Assembly: GCA_938045435.1 (NCBI GenBank)
Contig: CALIBA010000258.1
Coordinates: 1-11,249 of the forward strand
DNA from: an uncultured Selenomonas sp.
Lineage (GTDB): Bacteria > Bacillota > Negativicutes > Selenomonadales > Selenomonadaceae
Reading direction: 5' to 3'
Length of the DNA: 11,249 nucleotides
Numbering within the stretch: position 1 is the stretch's first letter; each line of letters opens with the position of its first letter. The translations under genes and the position numbers were made by a program. Of this stretch, positions 1-7,041 are shown in pieces. The notes under the pieces were generated by a model, which had not been told where the DNA came from, did not search any database, and saw only the letters and a program-made list of their open reading frames with translations.

Positions 1-715
1 TTGCCTTCGTTGTCGCGTCCACCTTTTGCAGGACAACTGTTGCTGCAGGTGATGTGCAGACGGCATCACTCACCCGCAGCCCGCGCAGTGCGCTGCTGAG
101 GACATGCTCTGACCTAACCCCCGGCAGGGAAAGTGTATGCAGGATCTCTTTTTCAAGCGACAGGATCAGCCTTTGAAAGCTCTTTTGCCGCTCACCTAAA
201 AATCCTTTTTCTGCCTGTATTTTTCTCCACACACCGCGAAAGCGCTCCGGCGTGCGCCGCACGGCATCGTAGAGGATACCGCTGCGCAGTGCGCCCTTGA
301 TGGTGCTGCCCGGCACATAGGGGTTCCCGTCTGCAAGCACCGTCTGGCACACAATATCATTGAGCTTGTTCCGCTCTCCCTTTGCCGTCAGCGTCACGCA
401 GCCTGCCGTACGCCGCGCGAGTGCACGCAGCTCCGCCTCTTTGACCCCCTGTCCCACCAGCCAATCCCAGAGATTTTTCGAGGCGCGTGCATTCTTTGCA
501 TTCTGTCCACTCTGCTCCAAATACGCCGCAAAGGCATCCATCAGCCCTTTCTGCGCCAAAAAGGCAACCCACTTCGACGCATCGAGGAAATGAACCTTCT
601 GCCCCTTTCGGTCATAGAGATACTCAAACGACATGAGTTTCTCCCCTGAGCCTGTATGCAGGGGCGCAATGCAGTTTATCTCATATTTCTGTCGGATGAG
701 ACCATCATGTTTCAT
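1..715 (-). CDS. csm5: Csm5, type III-A effector RAMP subunit (3' end beyond the window)
   Basis: Csm5 is a Cas7-like RAMP subunit that caps the crRNA 3' end of the Csm ribonucleoprotein and helps crRNA maturation. Translating the minus strand from the ATG at 715 gives an uninterrupted frame of about 238 residues to the window edge. The N-terminal RAMP strand reads YEINCIAPLHTGSGEKL (residues 11-27), with the HTGSG turn of this family, and PYVPGSTIKGALR (132-144) is the characteristic glycine/lysine loop. The start ATG overlaps the csm4 stop (ATGA), and GGGGGTGA just upstream serves as ribosome binding site, so translation is probably coupled to csm4. Family members are usually about 350-400 residues, so roughly the last third is missing only because the window ends. 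Position after csm4 is the standard III-A order. I see no defect in the visible part. Confidence 0.93.
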   Translation of the reverse strand, partial: MKHDGLIRQKYEINCIAPLHTGSGEKLMSFEYLYDRKGQKVHFLDASKWVAFLAQKGLMDAFAAYLEQSGQNAKNARASKNLWDWLVGQGVKEAELRALARRTAGCVTLTAKGERNKLNDIVCQTVLADGNPYVPGSTIKGALRSGILYDAVRRTPERFRGVWRKIQAEKGFLGERQKSFQRLILSLEKEILHTLSLPGVRSEHVLSSALRGLRVSDAVCTSPAATVVLQKVDATTKA

Positions 716-1715
716 GCCGTCACCCCCGCATACAGCCCAAGCCCGTAGCGCCATACCTCATGCCCGTCATGCGTGCCAAGGCACGCGAGAGAGCCGCAGA
801 TGCGTTCCTTAAAACAGGAGCCTGCATCGAGGAGATAGATACTGTTCTTCTTTACTGCCGCATGTGCAGGTGCCGTGATAAAACCACCCGCCCGGCGCAG
901 CCGATATTGCCCCGCCTGCACCGCGGCGAGCGCATCTGCTTCAGGCAAAACAGGCGAGAGCGCCATCTGCCATGGCGCATCTGCATCCGTCAGCAGGGCA
1001 GAGAGCGCCGCGTCATCCTCATAGATCCCATCGCTATCGAGCAGGATATAGTCCTCTGCGCAGTGGAATTTACCGCAGCCGCTCGTGCGTTTCCCGCCGA
1101 TGCCCGTCAGCCCGAGCCACGTGAGAATCTCCTGCACAAAGTCAGCGTCCTCCTCCTCCTGCAAATAGAGCAGCAAATATAGCCCCACATCCGCATAGAA
1201 ATCAAACTGCCCCACATAGTAGGGCAGCGGCGCATCCTCCCGCGTATTGACGCGCTGACGCAGGGATTCTGTCCCAAAATCCGCATCCTCTGAAAATGGC
1301 GCCCCCCGCCGCATCGCCTGTATATACGCCCCCATATGGCTCGCACGCAGATACTTCATCTTCTTTTGTTTCTTCCGCACACTCGATAGACGACAGACCT
1401 CGCCGTAGTCGCCCGTCTCCTGCGCCGCATCGACAGGCAGACGCAGGACAGGACGCGGCACGAAAAAGCAAAGTGCGCCGTCGCTTCCCCGCTGCCACGG
1501 CAGGAGATCGGAAAGAAGCAGCGACGCGTGCGCACCTTTTCTGCAAAGCGGTCTAAGACCGCCGTCTCATGCGCCGCTGCAAGCTCTGCGCAGATGGCGC
1601 TAAAGAGCACATCCGCCGGATACGCCATCCCGACCTGCGCAAGCTGATTCCCCCGCCCCGCCTGCCCGAAATGCACAGGCGTATCGAATTGCAGCGGATA
1701 AATCGCGTAGCTCAC
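712..1715 (-). pseudogene. csm4: csm4, split into two frames by an apparent 1-base deletion
   Basis: Csm4 (Cas5-like RAMP) holds the crRNA 5' handle and docks onto Cas10 at the foot of the Csm complex. The gene starts at GTG 1715, overlapping the csm3 stop (GTGA). Frame A encodes a normal Csm4 N terminus (YPLQFDTPVHFGQ, then YPADVLFSAICAEL) up to about AEKV. It then loses family character and stops at 1356 after 119 residues. A second frame is open across the same region and supplies the expected continuation HASLLLSDLLPW (about 1530 to 1495), then VPRPVLRL and the glycine-rich loop GIGGKRTSGCGKF, ending at 712. Moving from A to B needs a -1 shift, equivalent to one missing base near the AAAAGG run at 1535-1540. 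The restored protein would be about 334 residues, near family length. The shift could be a true mutation, a sequencing error or, less likely, recoding. The frame-B segment from GTG 1461 (249 residues) lacks the N-terminal RAMP fold. Confidence 0.85.
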
Positions 1716-2440
1716 GAGGATCGTCCACCCTTCTCCAGCAGCGCCCCAATGCGGGCAAGCTCCTCCGCCGGCATCATCTCCTGTGCCGACAGAGAGATGC
1801 ATGCGACTGTCACATCGCGCAGCGATATCCTGCCATAGCCGCGGGACCCATGCCCGCCGAGATAGTCCAACTGGAGAAGCTGCAGCCCCTCGCCGAGAAG
1901 GCGCATATCCTCCATCAGCTCATCGGCACTTTCGATGTTGTAGACCAGGCGAAAGAGGAACTCCGCCCCCGCCGGCACGCGCTCGATTTGGCGGGGATTC
2001 GCTCCTGCCGTAATACGGTTGATGGTGTTCTCCCATTTGATTTCACCAATATAGGTGTCCAGCTCCATGGCATCGAACCGCTCAAACGATGCCTGGGTCA
2101 TGCGGATGTCGTAAAACTGAAGGCGTGCCGCCCGCCCTCCGGCACTGCCTTTCGCCGCTGCACCAAAGAGACGGCAAATCACCTCACTGTCATCCTCAAT
2201 CTTGTTGAGGAAATATCCATCCGCAGCACTGCGTGCCAGCAGCGTCCGCATCTTCCCCTTGAGCGAACTGCCCGGGATGATGGGCTGCTTTGTCAGCGGG
2301 TCACGCAAAAAAGGACTGTCCACCGCGCCAATCGGTGCGAAATCAGAGGAGGCGCCGATGTGCAGCCCCGTCTCAAGACGCAGCACCGCCTCCACCTTGA
2401 GCTTTCCTTTGAGTGCACGCTGTCTCATATCCTGCGCCAT
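1712..2440 (-). CDS. csm3: Csm3, backbone RAMP and target-RNA nuclease subunit
   Basis: Csm3 (Cas7 family) forms the helical backbone of the type III-A complex along the crRNA and cuts bound target RNA at 6-nt intervals. The protein is 242 residues, close to the family norm. TGLHIGASS (24-32) is followed by IGAVDSPFLRDP (37-48). By alignment with the S. epidermidis protein, Asp41 here corresponds to the catalytic Asp32 in IGAID, so slicing activity should be intact. IIPGSSLKGKMR (54-65) and the glycine-rich loop GGHGSRGYGRI (195-205) are also typical. The ATG at 2440 is preceded by GGGAGG at good spacing. It lies two bases after the csm2 stop, and the gene overlaps the csm4 start by 4 bases, so the effector genes are probably translationally coupled. 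Met5 is a less likely alternative start. Confidence 0.96.
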   Translation of the reverse strand: MAQDMRQRALKGKLKVEAVLRLETGLHIGASSDFAPIGAVDSPFLRDPLTKQPIIPGSSLKGKMRTLLARSAADGYFLNKIEDDSEVICRLFGAAAKGSAGGRAARLQFYDIRMTQASFERFDAMELDTYIGEIKWENTINRITAGANPRQIERVPAGAEFLFRLVYNIESADELMEDMRLLGEGLQLLQLDYLGGHGSRGYGRISLRDVTVACISLSAQEMMPAEELARIGALLEKGGRSS

Positions 2441-2442
2441 CG

Positions 2443-2859
2443 TCAGTCCCTCCCGCCGTAAAACTTATGATAGGCGACAAGCGCCTCTATATAGTGTGCA
2501 AAATCCTCATAGCGTCTTAGATCCGTGCCGATCTTATCCAGACAATCCTTCAGCCTTGCCTTTTCCACAAAATCCTTTACGCTCCCGCTATTATCCTTTG
2601 CAGACTGATAGGCAAGCTTCACCTTCAGATACTTCACCTCTGCCGCAAGCGCCTGACTGAGTACCGCCGCCTGTTCCGTTCTCGTGCGGTACATATTGAT
2701 CTTGTTCGTCAGCGCATTCACCGCCACGAGAAACTTGCGAATTTGGCTTTTCGTCAGCTGAATATTATCCCTATTGTCACGCTTTAATTTTTGAATGACG
2801 CCCTCTGCCGCCGCTGCAATATCCGGAACCGTATCCTGTGCATTCTTTTGCTCAGTCAC
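2443..2859 (-). CDS. csm2: Csm2, small helical subunit of the Csm complex
   Basis: Csm2 (Cas11-like) forms the inner filament of the type III-A complex and contacts the crRNA-target duplex. The protein is 138 residues, fully alpha-helical in character and rich in Lys/Arg. It contains the family-like stretch LTKSQIRKFL (35-44) and ends with the helical YIEALVAYHKFYGGRD. I chose the GTG at 2859 as start because it follows a purine-rich AAAAGGGGG site and reads VTEQKNAQ. It overlaps the last 8 bases of cas10, which fits coupled translation. The open frame extends further upstream, but that part lies inside cas10 and is a shadow. csm3 begins 2 bases after the stop. A GTG start with a long overlap is slightly unusual but common in compact cas operons. 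Confidence 0.92.
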   Translation of the reverse strand: MTEQKNAQDTVPDIAAAAEGVIQKLKRDNRDNIQLTKSQIRKFLVAVNALTNKINMYRTRTEQAAVLSQALAAEVKYLKVKLAYQSAKDNSGSVKDFVEKARLKDCLDKIGTDLRRYEDFAHYIEALVAYHKFYGGRD

Positions 2860-5362
2860 CGTCGCGCGCCCCCTTTTCTCTGATGCTGTAAATGATAAAC
2901 TGCAATGCCGTCGATAGCTGCCGCCGCTCCTTTTTATCCCGATACCACGCATAGAGCTGTGTGCGTATCTGCTGATAGGTGTCCGCAGACGCCGCTTTCT
3001 CCCCCGGGTCAAGCCGCGCCAGCACATAGGCGAACCGCGCAAGCTGAACGGACTGCTCCTTTGCCTCTAAAAGCGAGAGGAGCCGATATGCCGCACTCTT
3101 TCCAAGGGGCACACGGTGCTCCGCCGGCTGTCCGTCGAATGAAAAATGCTTTTGCAGGAACGCAAGCTTCTCACCGCAAACCTCATCAATGAATTCATCC
3201 CATCCGTAGACCTGCGTGCGCTCCTTCATATCAGCAAACGTACGCCCCTCCATCGCCGCCCCAAAGAGCGCAACGCCGTCCTTTCCGGGGCGGCTTTTTG
3301 CATAGGACTCAAGATCCCCTGTGCGGCGTGCCATCTGCGCAACAGGGCATTTCTCCTTGAAAAAACCAATCCCCGCCGAAAAATGCAGCTTCCCGCTCGT
3401 AAAGCGGCGAAACGCCTGACGAAGATCCACGGCAAGTTCCACCACATCATCCCACGCGCCGAGCAGGAAAACATCATCGCCGCCCGCATACACGATATGG
3501 ACATCGCGCTCTTTCTTCTTCGTTCGGCCAAAAAGCGAGAACTTTTCCGTCTCCTGCGCCCCGACACCGCGCACGACGCCGCTGCACAGGATATTGATAT
3601 AATGTTTGAAAAAGAGGGACAGCTGCCTTGAGAGCACCGCCGTGCGTGTCATCGTCGCATACGCCTCTGGGAATCCCGCGAGAAACGCCGCGCCCAGATT
3701 ATCCACATCCGCACGCAGAACACCAAGACGCCGAATGCCCCCCTCCTCCTCCGCGCCGCCGCTGCGCCCAGCGAGCTGCGCAAGCTCTAAAACCTCTCCA
3801 TCTGCCTGCACCGTATAATCCCCGAGCCAGAGATGCGTTGCGAGGCGCTCTCCCGTATATACCTTATTCTTGATATAGAGCCGCTCTACGGGATAGAGCA
3901 GATGTTCCACACGTGCAAGAGGCTCTGCCGAAAGAAACAGCGTGCGGCAAAGCCCCGGCAGAGGCAAATCATCCTCTGTCCCCTGTGTCGAAATACAAAA
4001 AACATCCCCATCCAGAATACGCTTGCCAAATCGGTATAAATTGCGGCACATCGGACACGCCAGCACATCCTCCTCTGTGCGGTACGGCGCAAGCGCTGCC
4101 GTAGATGTATGACAGATCCCGCATTCCCGCGCAGTATCATACAGCTGATTGCAGCTGCTCTGCGGCGAAAAGATCGTGCCCAGCTGCTTCGTTGAATATC
4201 GACAGAGCTTTTCTGCCGAAAGCGCCTCACTCACGCGGCGAAAGACCGCCTGGGTCCCGCCCCGTGCCGTCTTTGGCTCCATCGCCCCCTCGTCCGGCTG
4301 GAACTCTGCCGCTGCGCAGGGTGTCCACGCCATCGCAAGATAAAGCCCACCCCCGAAGTGGTGCAGCATCCAATCATTGACCGCCTCATGACAGCGGCGC
4401 AGAACCTCCTGCACCCCATCCGTATTCGGCAGCAAGAGATAGAAATGACCGCCGCCCGTATAGAGCAGTGCACTGCGGCTGATAGAAACTGATGATAGAA
4501 TCTCATCCACCACATTTTCCAGCAAAATCTCCAGATAAAACGAACGCCCGCGCAGACTTTTCAGCGCCCCGCCCGACGGAATCGCATAGATAAATGGCTG
4601 AATGCCGGAAATATCCCCCGCAGCCAAAAGATACATCGGCTCCTCGCGCATTCGGCGGCCGCCCTCTCCCGTCGTGTGGCTCTTAAAATCCCGAATCCCA
4701 TGCGCTGTAAAATAATGGTACATTGCAGCGGCATAAGCAGCCGTCAGGCGCACATGGTCATAGAGGGAAATATCTGCTGCCTCCGCACGCGCCGTGCTCG
4801 ACGGCACATAGCTCATTGTCGCCTCAAGAATGCGGAGCAGCTCGTTCAGCTGCATCTTCATCAGAGAGCGCCGACGGAAATTGACCTCAAGATACTGATA
4901 AATCTCCTGGTACGAATCAACCGAAGCACATATCTCCTTTGCCGGATGCGGGAACTGCATCGCGTGCTCCTCTGTGCCTAGTCCACGGAGATAAAACGCC
5001 TCCTTTTCCTGCGATGTGCCTGGATGTCCAAAGAGATGAAAAACACTCTCCAGCGGTGCTGTCGCCGAAAATCCGCCCGTCCCTTCCTCTGTCACGCGCC
5101 GATCACTTGCGGAGGCAAGATTATCTGCCTCATAGATGATATAGCTGATGTCGCTCTCATCTGCACGCAGCTGCGCCAAATCACGCCCATGATGATGCCG
5201 CACCGCGCGCAAAATATCTGCATCCCCATCATCGCAGAACCGCGCGAGAAAGGCGGCGCCCACTTCAGAATGCGTCTGACGTGACGGATTTGCACGCAGA
5301 ACAACCTTGCCAATATCGTGAAGCAGCGCCGCACACTCAACCCGCGCGCATAAGTCCTCCAT
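2852..5362 (-). CDS. cas10: Cas10/Csm1, type III-A signature subunit with HD nuclease and cyclase
   Basis: Cas10 is the large subunit of the Csm complex. On target-RNA binding it cuts single-stranded DNA through its HD domain and makes cyclic oligoadenylates through its palm domain. The protein is 836 residues. Visible in order: the HD motif LLHDIGKV (13-20, His15-Asp16) followed by a conserved HHH (56-58); the first palm domain with GDISGIQPFIY (249-259) and GGGHFYLLLP (303-312); a zinc-binding pair CGIC/CPMC (Cys414, 417, 436, 439); the second palm with DVDNLG (552-557) and the intact GGDD loop AGGDDVFLLG (626-635); and a helical C-terminal domain. Both catalytic sites therefore look functional, which predicts a cOA-activated effector such as Csm6 elsewhere. 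The ATG at 5362 lies behind AGGAG/GAGG and 86 bases after the cas2 stop; csm2 overlaps its end. Confidence 0.97.
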   Translation of the reverse strand: MEDLCARVECAALLHDIGKVVLRANPSRQTHSEVGAAFLARFCDDGDADILRAVRHHHGRDLAQLRADESDISYIIYEADNLASASDRRVTEEGTGGFSATAPLESVFHLFGHPGTSQEKEAFYLRGLGTEEHAMQFPHPAKEICASVDSYQEIYQYLEVNFRRRSLMKMQLNELLRILEATMSYVPSSTARAEAADISLYDHVRLTAAYAAAMYHYFTAHGIRDFKSHTTGEGGRRMREEPMYLLAAGDISGIQPFIYAIPSGGALKSLRGRSFYLEILLENVVDEILSSVSISRSALLYTGGGHFYLLLPNTDGVQEVLRRCHEAVNDWMLHHFGGGLYLAMAWTPCAAAEFQPDEGAMEPKTARGGTQAVFRRVSEALSAEKLCRYSTKQLGTIFSPQSSCNQLYDTARECGICHTSTAALAPYRTEEDVLACPMCRNLYRFGKRILDGDVFCISTQGTEDDLPLPGLCRTLFLSAEPLARVEHLLYPVERLYIKNKVYTGERLATHLWLGDYTVQADGEVLELAQLAGRSGGAEEEGGIRRLGVLRADVDNLGAAFLAGFPEAYATMTRTAVLSRQLSLFFKHYINILCSGVVRGVGAQETEKFSLFGRTKKKERDVHIVYAGGDDVFLLGAWDDVVELAVDLRQAFRRFTSGKLHFSAGIGFFKEKCPVAQMARRTGDLESYAKSRPGKDGVALFGAAMEGRTFADMKERTQVYGWDEFIDEVCGEKLAFLQKHFSFDGQPAEHRVPLGKSAAYRLLSLLEAKEQSVQLARFAYVLARLDPGEKAASADTYQQIRTQLYAWYRDKKERRQLSTALQFIIYSIREKGARDGD

Positions 5363-5448
5363 TGCCTCATCTCCTCTCAGTTTGACCGAATGAAGAAATT
5401 TCCATTGATTTTTTATTTTCTATTTTCCTCCGAGAAAACCCTGCCATC

Positions 5449-5763
5449 CTAAAATATAATGACATCCTCGACATGACGATCCCCGACCCCCCAAGAGCGC
5501 ACCGACGTATGATTTGCAAGCAGATAGATGCGCAGCGAATCCGTTTCCGGGTCAATCAACCGGGTCGCTGCTTCGATCAATCGGTCGTACTTCTTCTCAC
5601 TCAAAAAACCCTCAAAAGCGGACTTTTGCACACGCACCCCATACCGCTCAAGACATTTCACCATCCGCGCCCGCCGCCGATTCTCCGATATATCATAAAT
5701 CACGAGCACAATATAGCGCCGCTCATCCTCCACAAAGAACTCATCTTCCTCATAGACCATCAT
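5449..5763 (-). CDS. cas2: Cas2, spacer-acquisition subunit
   Basis: Cas2 dimers bridge two Cas1 dimers in the integrase complex that inserts new spacers. The protein is 104 residues from the chosen start. The ferredoxin-fold first strand IVLVIYDIS (18-26) carries the conserved Asp24, followed by RRRARMVKCLERYGVRVQKS, the usual helix and second strand. The ATG at 5763 was chosen because GAGGAG sits 6 bases upstream, overlapping the cas1 stop. An in-frame ATG at 5796 lies inside cas1 and lacks a comparable site. The N terminus carries about 16 extra, strongly acidic residues (EEDEFFVEDE) before the first strand, whereas many Cas2 proteins begin directly at that strand. A 5449-side gap of 86 bases separates it from cas10; that gap is AT-rich and holds only the cas10 ribosome binding site that I can support. 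Confidence 0.93.
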   Translation of the reverse strand: MMVYEEDEFFVEDERRYIVLVIYDISENRRRARMVKCLERYGVRVQKSAFEGFLSEKKYDRLIEAATRLIDPETDSLRIYLLANHTSVRSWGVGDRHVEDVIIF

Positions 5764-5773
5764 CCCCAACTCC

Positions 5774-6775
5774 TCACCGCAGTGCGATGGGATCATACAT
5801 CTCCTCGTTCTGCGCCATCAACGCCTGCGCATATTGCCGCGCTTGATAAGAGAGCGTACGGCGATAGGAATGTTTCCCCTCCACATATTTATTGACCGTC
5901 TTCATTTTCTTTTCATACGCACGCAGAAAAATGGCACGCCCCTCCCGCGTGAGAAAAATACCGCCCGCAGCATCATCCATCGCACGCTTAAAATGCTCCG
6001 GCTTGATTTCGTGGTGGTGCACCAAAGAGAGCACCATCGAATCCACCAAAACAGCACGCCACTCCTCCATCAGATCAGAGGCAAGCGCCGGGTGTCCCTT
6101 TTTGAGTGCATGCAGAAATCCAAAATAGGGATGCAGCCCCTCATTATGCAGCACCGTATAAATATCATACATGAGAAGCGTATAGCCAAAGCTCAACATC
6201 GCATTAAAGGCATCCAGCGGCGGTCTCCTGCTGCGCCCCGTGAAAGCAAACTCCTCCGGCACAAGCATCCCAAGTGCACGAAAATAAATCTTTGTAATCG
6301 CCCCCTCATACCCCATAATCCGCTCATTCGTACTGCACCGAAAAATATGTCGATGCAGCACCAAAATTTCATCAATGTCCGCACAGACCTCCGGCAATGC
6401 CGCCGTCCTATTATATCTGCGCAGGAGCGTCAACTGGTTGTGCGCTTTTGCGACAATGACCTTCTTGGCGAGATTGAGGTAAAAAAAAGAGCCCTTCAGC
6501 AAGACCTGTTGTTCCTGCCGAAAGACATTGACATGACGCGTAGACTCCAGACGCCCGAAAAAATACCCACCGCGCGAGAGCCAAGTAACAGGAATCCCAA
6601 GACGCAAAAGTTCCACCATCGCCCGCGAGGAAACCTGTACCCCATCAATGAGCGTCAATCCCTCAAGCGTCTCCACCGGAATCTCCATCACACATTCCCG
6701 ATTGCGCCCCACAACAAAATTGCCACCCCGTTTCTGAATATATGCTCCCTCCTCCGTGATATAGGCAAAACTCAT
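5774..6775 (-). CDS. cas1: Cas1, CRISPR spacer integrase
   Basis: Cas1 is the metal-dependent integrase that, with Cas2, inserts spacers at the leader end of CRISPR arrays. The protein is 333 residues, normal for the family. It starts MSFAYITEEGAYIQKRGGNF, the usual N-terminal beta domain, and continues to the helical catalytic domain. Likely metal ligands are Glu157 in IMGYEG, His222 in GFLHALKKG, and the acidic cluster ASDLMEEWR (Asp234/Glu237). The ATG at 6775 was chosen because it matches the canonical Cas1 N terminus and has AGGGGGTGATG just upstream. The same frame is open far upstream, including an ATG at 6898 with its own GGAGG, which would add 41 residues. It is the first gene of the cas operon; cas2 begins 10 bases beyond its stop. 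Confidence 0.96.
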   Translation of the reverse strand: MSFAYITEEGAYIQKRGGNFVVGRNRECVMEIPVETLEGLTLIDGVQVSSRAMVELLRLGIPVTWLSRGGYFFGRLESTRHVNVFRQEQQVLLKGSFFYLNLAKKVIVAKAHNQLTLLRRYNRTAALPEVCADIDEILVLHRHIFRCSTNERIMGYEGAITKIYFRALGMLVPEEFAFTGRSRRPPLDAFNAMLSFGYTLLMYDIYTVLHNEGLHPYFGFLHALKKGHPALASDLMEEWRAVLVDSMVLSLVHHHEIKPEHFKRAMDDAAGGIFLTREGRAIFLRAYEKKMKTVNKYVEGKHSYRRTLSYQARQYAQALMAQNEEMYDPIALR

Positions 6776-6801
6776 ATCATCACCCCCTAGAGAAACTGAA
6801 T

Positions 6802-6837
6802 CATTCCGTCCCCTTACGGGGATATTTTTTTGAAATC
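6802..6837 (-). repeat. Single CRISPR-repeat-like element in the cas operon leader
   Basis: Read on the minus strand this 36-base element begins GATTTCAAAAAAATATCCCC and ends GTAAGGGGACGGAATG. The arms TCCCC and GGGGA form a 5-bp hairpin with a 4-base loop, and the 3' end GGGGACGGAATG nearly matches the GGGGACGGAAAC end of the S. thermophilus type III-A repeat, whose last 8 bases become the crRNA handle. Length, hairpin position and handle all fit a type III-A repeat with a degenerate terminal dinucleotide. No second copy exists in the window, so this is not an array by itself. It lies within the transcribed leader, 26 bases before the cas1 start, in the sense orientation. On the plus strand the same hairpin is followed by seven Ts and would resemble a terminator, but no plus-strand gene leads into it. 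Confidence 0.65.
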
Positions 6838-6846
6838 CTCGGCGTA

Positions 6847-6870
6847 TGAGCCCTTGATACACTTGGCTCA
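6847..6870. repeat. Short inverted repeat TGAGCC-N12-GGCTCA in the cas leader
   Basis: Two perfect 6-base arms separated by 12 bases lie about 110 bases downstream of the predicted cas transcription start and next to the CRISPR-repeat-like element. It could form a hairpin in the leader RNA or act as a protein-binding site. Short inverted repeats arise by chance, so the role is uncertain. Confidence 0.35.
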
Positions 6871-6895
6871 AAATCAATGTTTGCGGCGCGGACCA

Positions 6896-6906
6896 CATTT
6901 TCCTCC
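6896..6906 (-). promoter_or_regulatory. Strong ribosome binding site and ATG upstream of cas1
   Basis: On the minus strand AAAAGGAGGAAAATG gives a full GGAGG Shine-Dalgarno core, 3 bases from an ATG at 6898. The ATG is in frame with cas1 and no stop intervenes, so it could either start a 374-residue Cas1 or drive translation through the leader and its CRISPR-repeat-like hairpin. The spacing is shorter than ideal. Cas1 homology begins only at the downstream ATG at 6775, which has its own site, so I regard that as the main start. Confidence 0.4.
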
Positions 6907-6979
6907 TTTTGCATCGAACCCTTGTTCCAAAAATAGCCGTATTCATTGGTACTCTACACACGGTTTGGATTTCGTACAT

Positions 6980-7008
6980 AGTATAGCACAATATGGTATA
7001 AAATACAA
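6980..7008 (-). promoter_or_regulatory. Predicted sigma70 promoter of the cas operon
   Basis: On the minus strand a -35 box TTGTAT (7003-7008) and a -10 box TATACT (6980-6985) are separated by exactly 17 bases. Transcription would begin near 6973, giving a leader of about 200 bases before cas1. It sits immediately downstream of thiW, in an AT-rich stretch, in the only gap of useful size before cas1. Confidence 0.7.
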
Positions 7009-7015
7009 TTTCTAT

Positions 7016-7030
7016 GCGGCCGGGCGCCGC
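7016..7030 (-). terminator. GC hairpin after thiW, weak or non-canonical terminator
   Basis: Arms GCGGC and GCCGC flank a 5-base loop, 11 bases after the thiW stop and directly before the cas promoter -35 box. The RNA after the hairpin (AUAGAAAUUGUAUUUU) lacks a continuous U tract, so termination may be leaky and thiamine-operon transcripts could run into cas1. Confidence 0.35.
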
Positions 7031-7041
7031 GAACCCCGCAG

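Noticed and set aside
1535..1542. Programmed -1 frameshifting in csm4
   Set aside because: The site lacks a standard X XXY YYZ slippery heptamer in the incoming frame, and I saw no clear stimulatory structure; a one-base deletion is simpler.
1850..2461. Plus-strand open frame of 203 residues opposite csm3
   Set aside because: Csm3 on the minus strand has clear motifs; this is a GC-rich shadow with no recognisable domain.
2443..3042. 199-residue reading of csm2 from 3042
   Set aside because: The first 61 residues lie inside cas10 in another frame; the GTG at 2859 gives a normal Csm2 length.
5363..5448. Separate promoter for cas10 in the cas2-cas10 gap
   Set aside because: The gap is AT-rich, but I could not find a -35/-10 pair with good spacing.
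5834..6790. Plus-strand open frame of 318 residues opposite cas1
   Set aside because: Rich in His, Arg and Pro as expected for an antisense shadow, and cas1 is certain on the other strand.
6808..6831. Plus-strand intrinsic terminator (TCCCC/GGGGA hairpin then seven Ts)
   Set aside because: No plus-strand gene ends here; the minus-strand reading as a type III-A repeat explains length, hairpin and handle better, though dual use cannot be excluded.
6776..7041. A CRISPR array between thiW and cas1
   Set aside because: Only one repeat-like copy is present and no second copy occurs at spacer distance.
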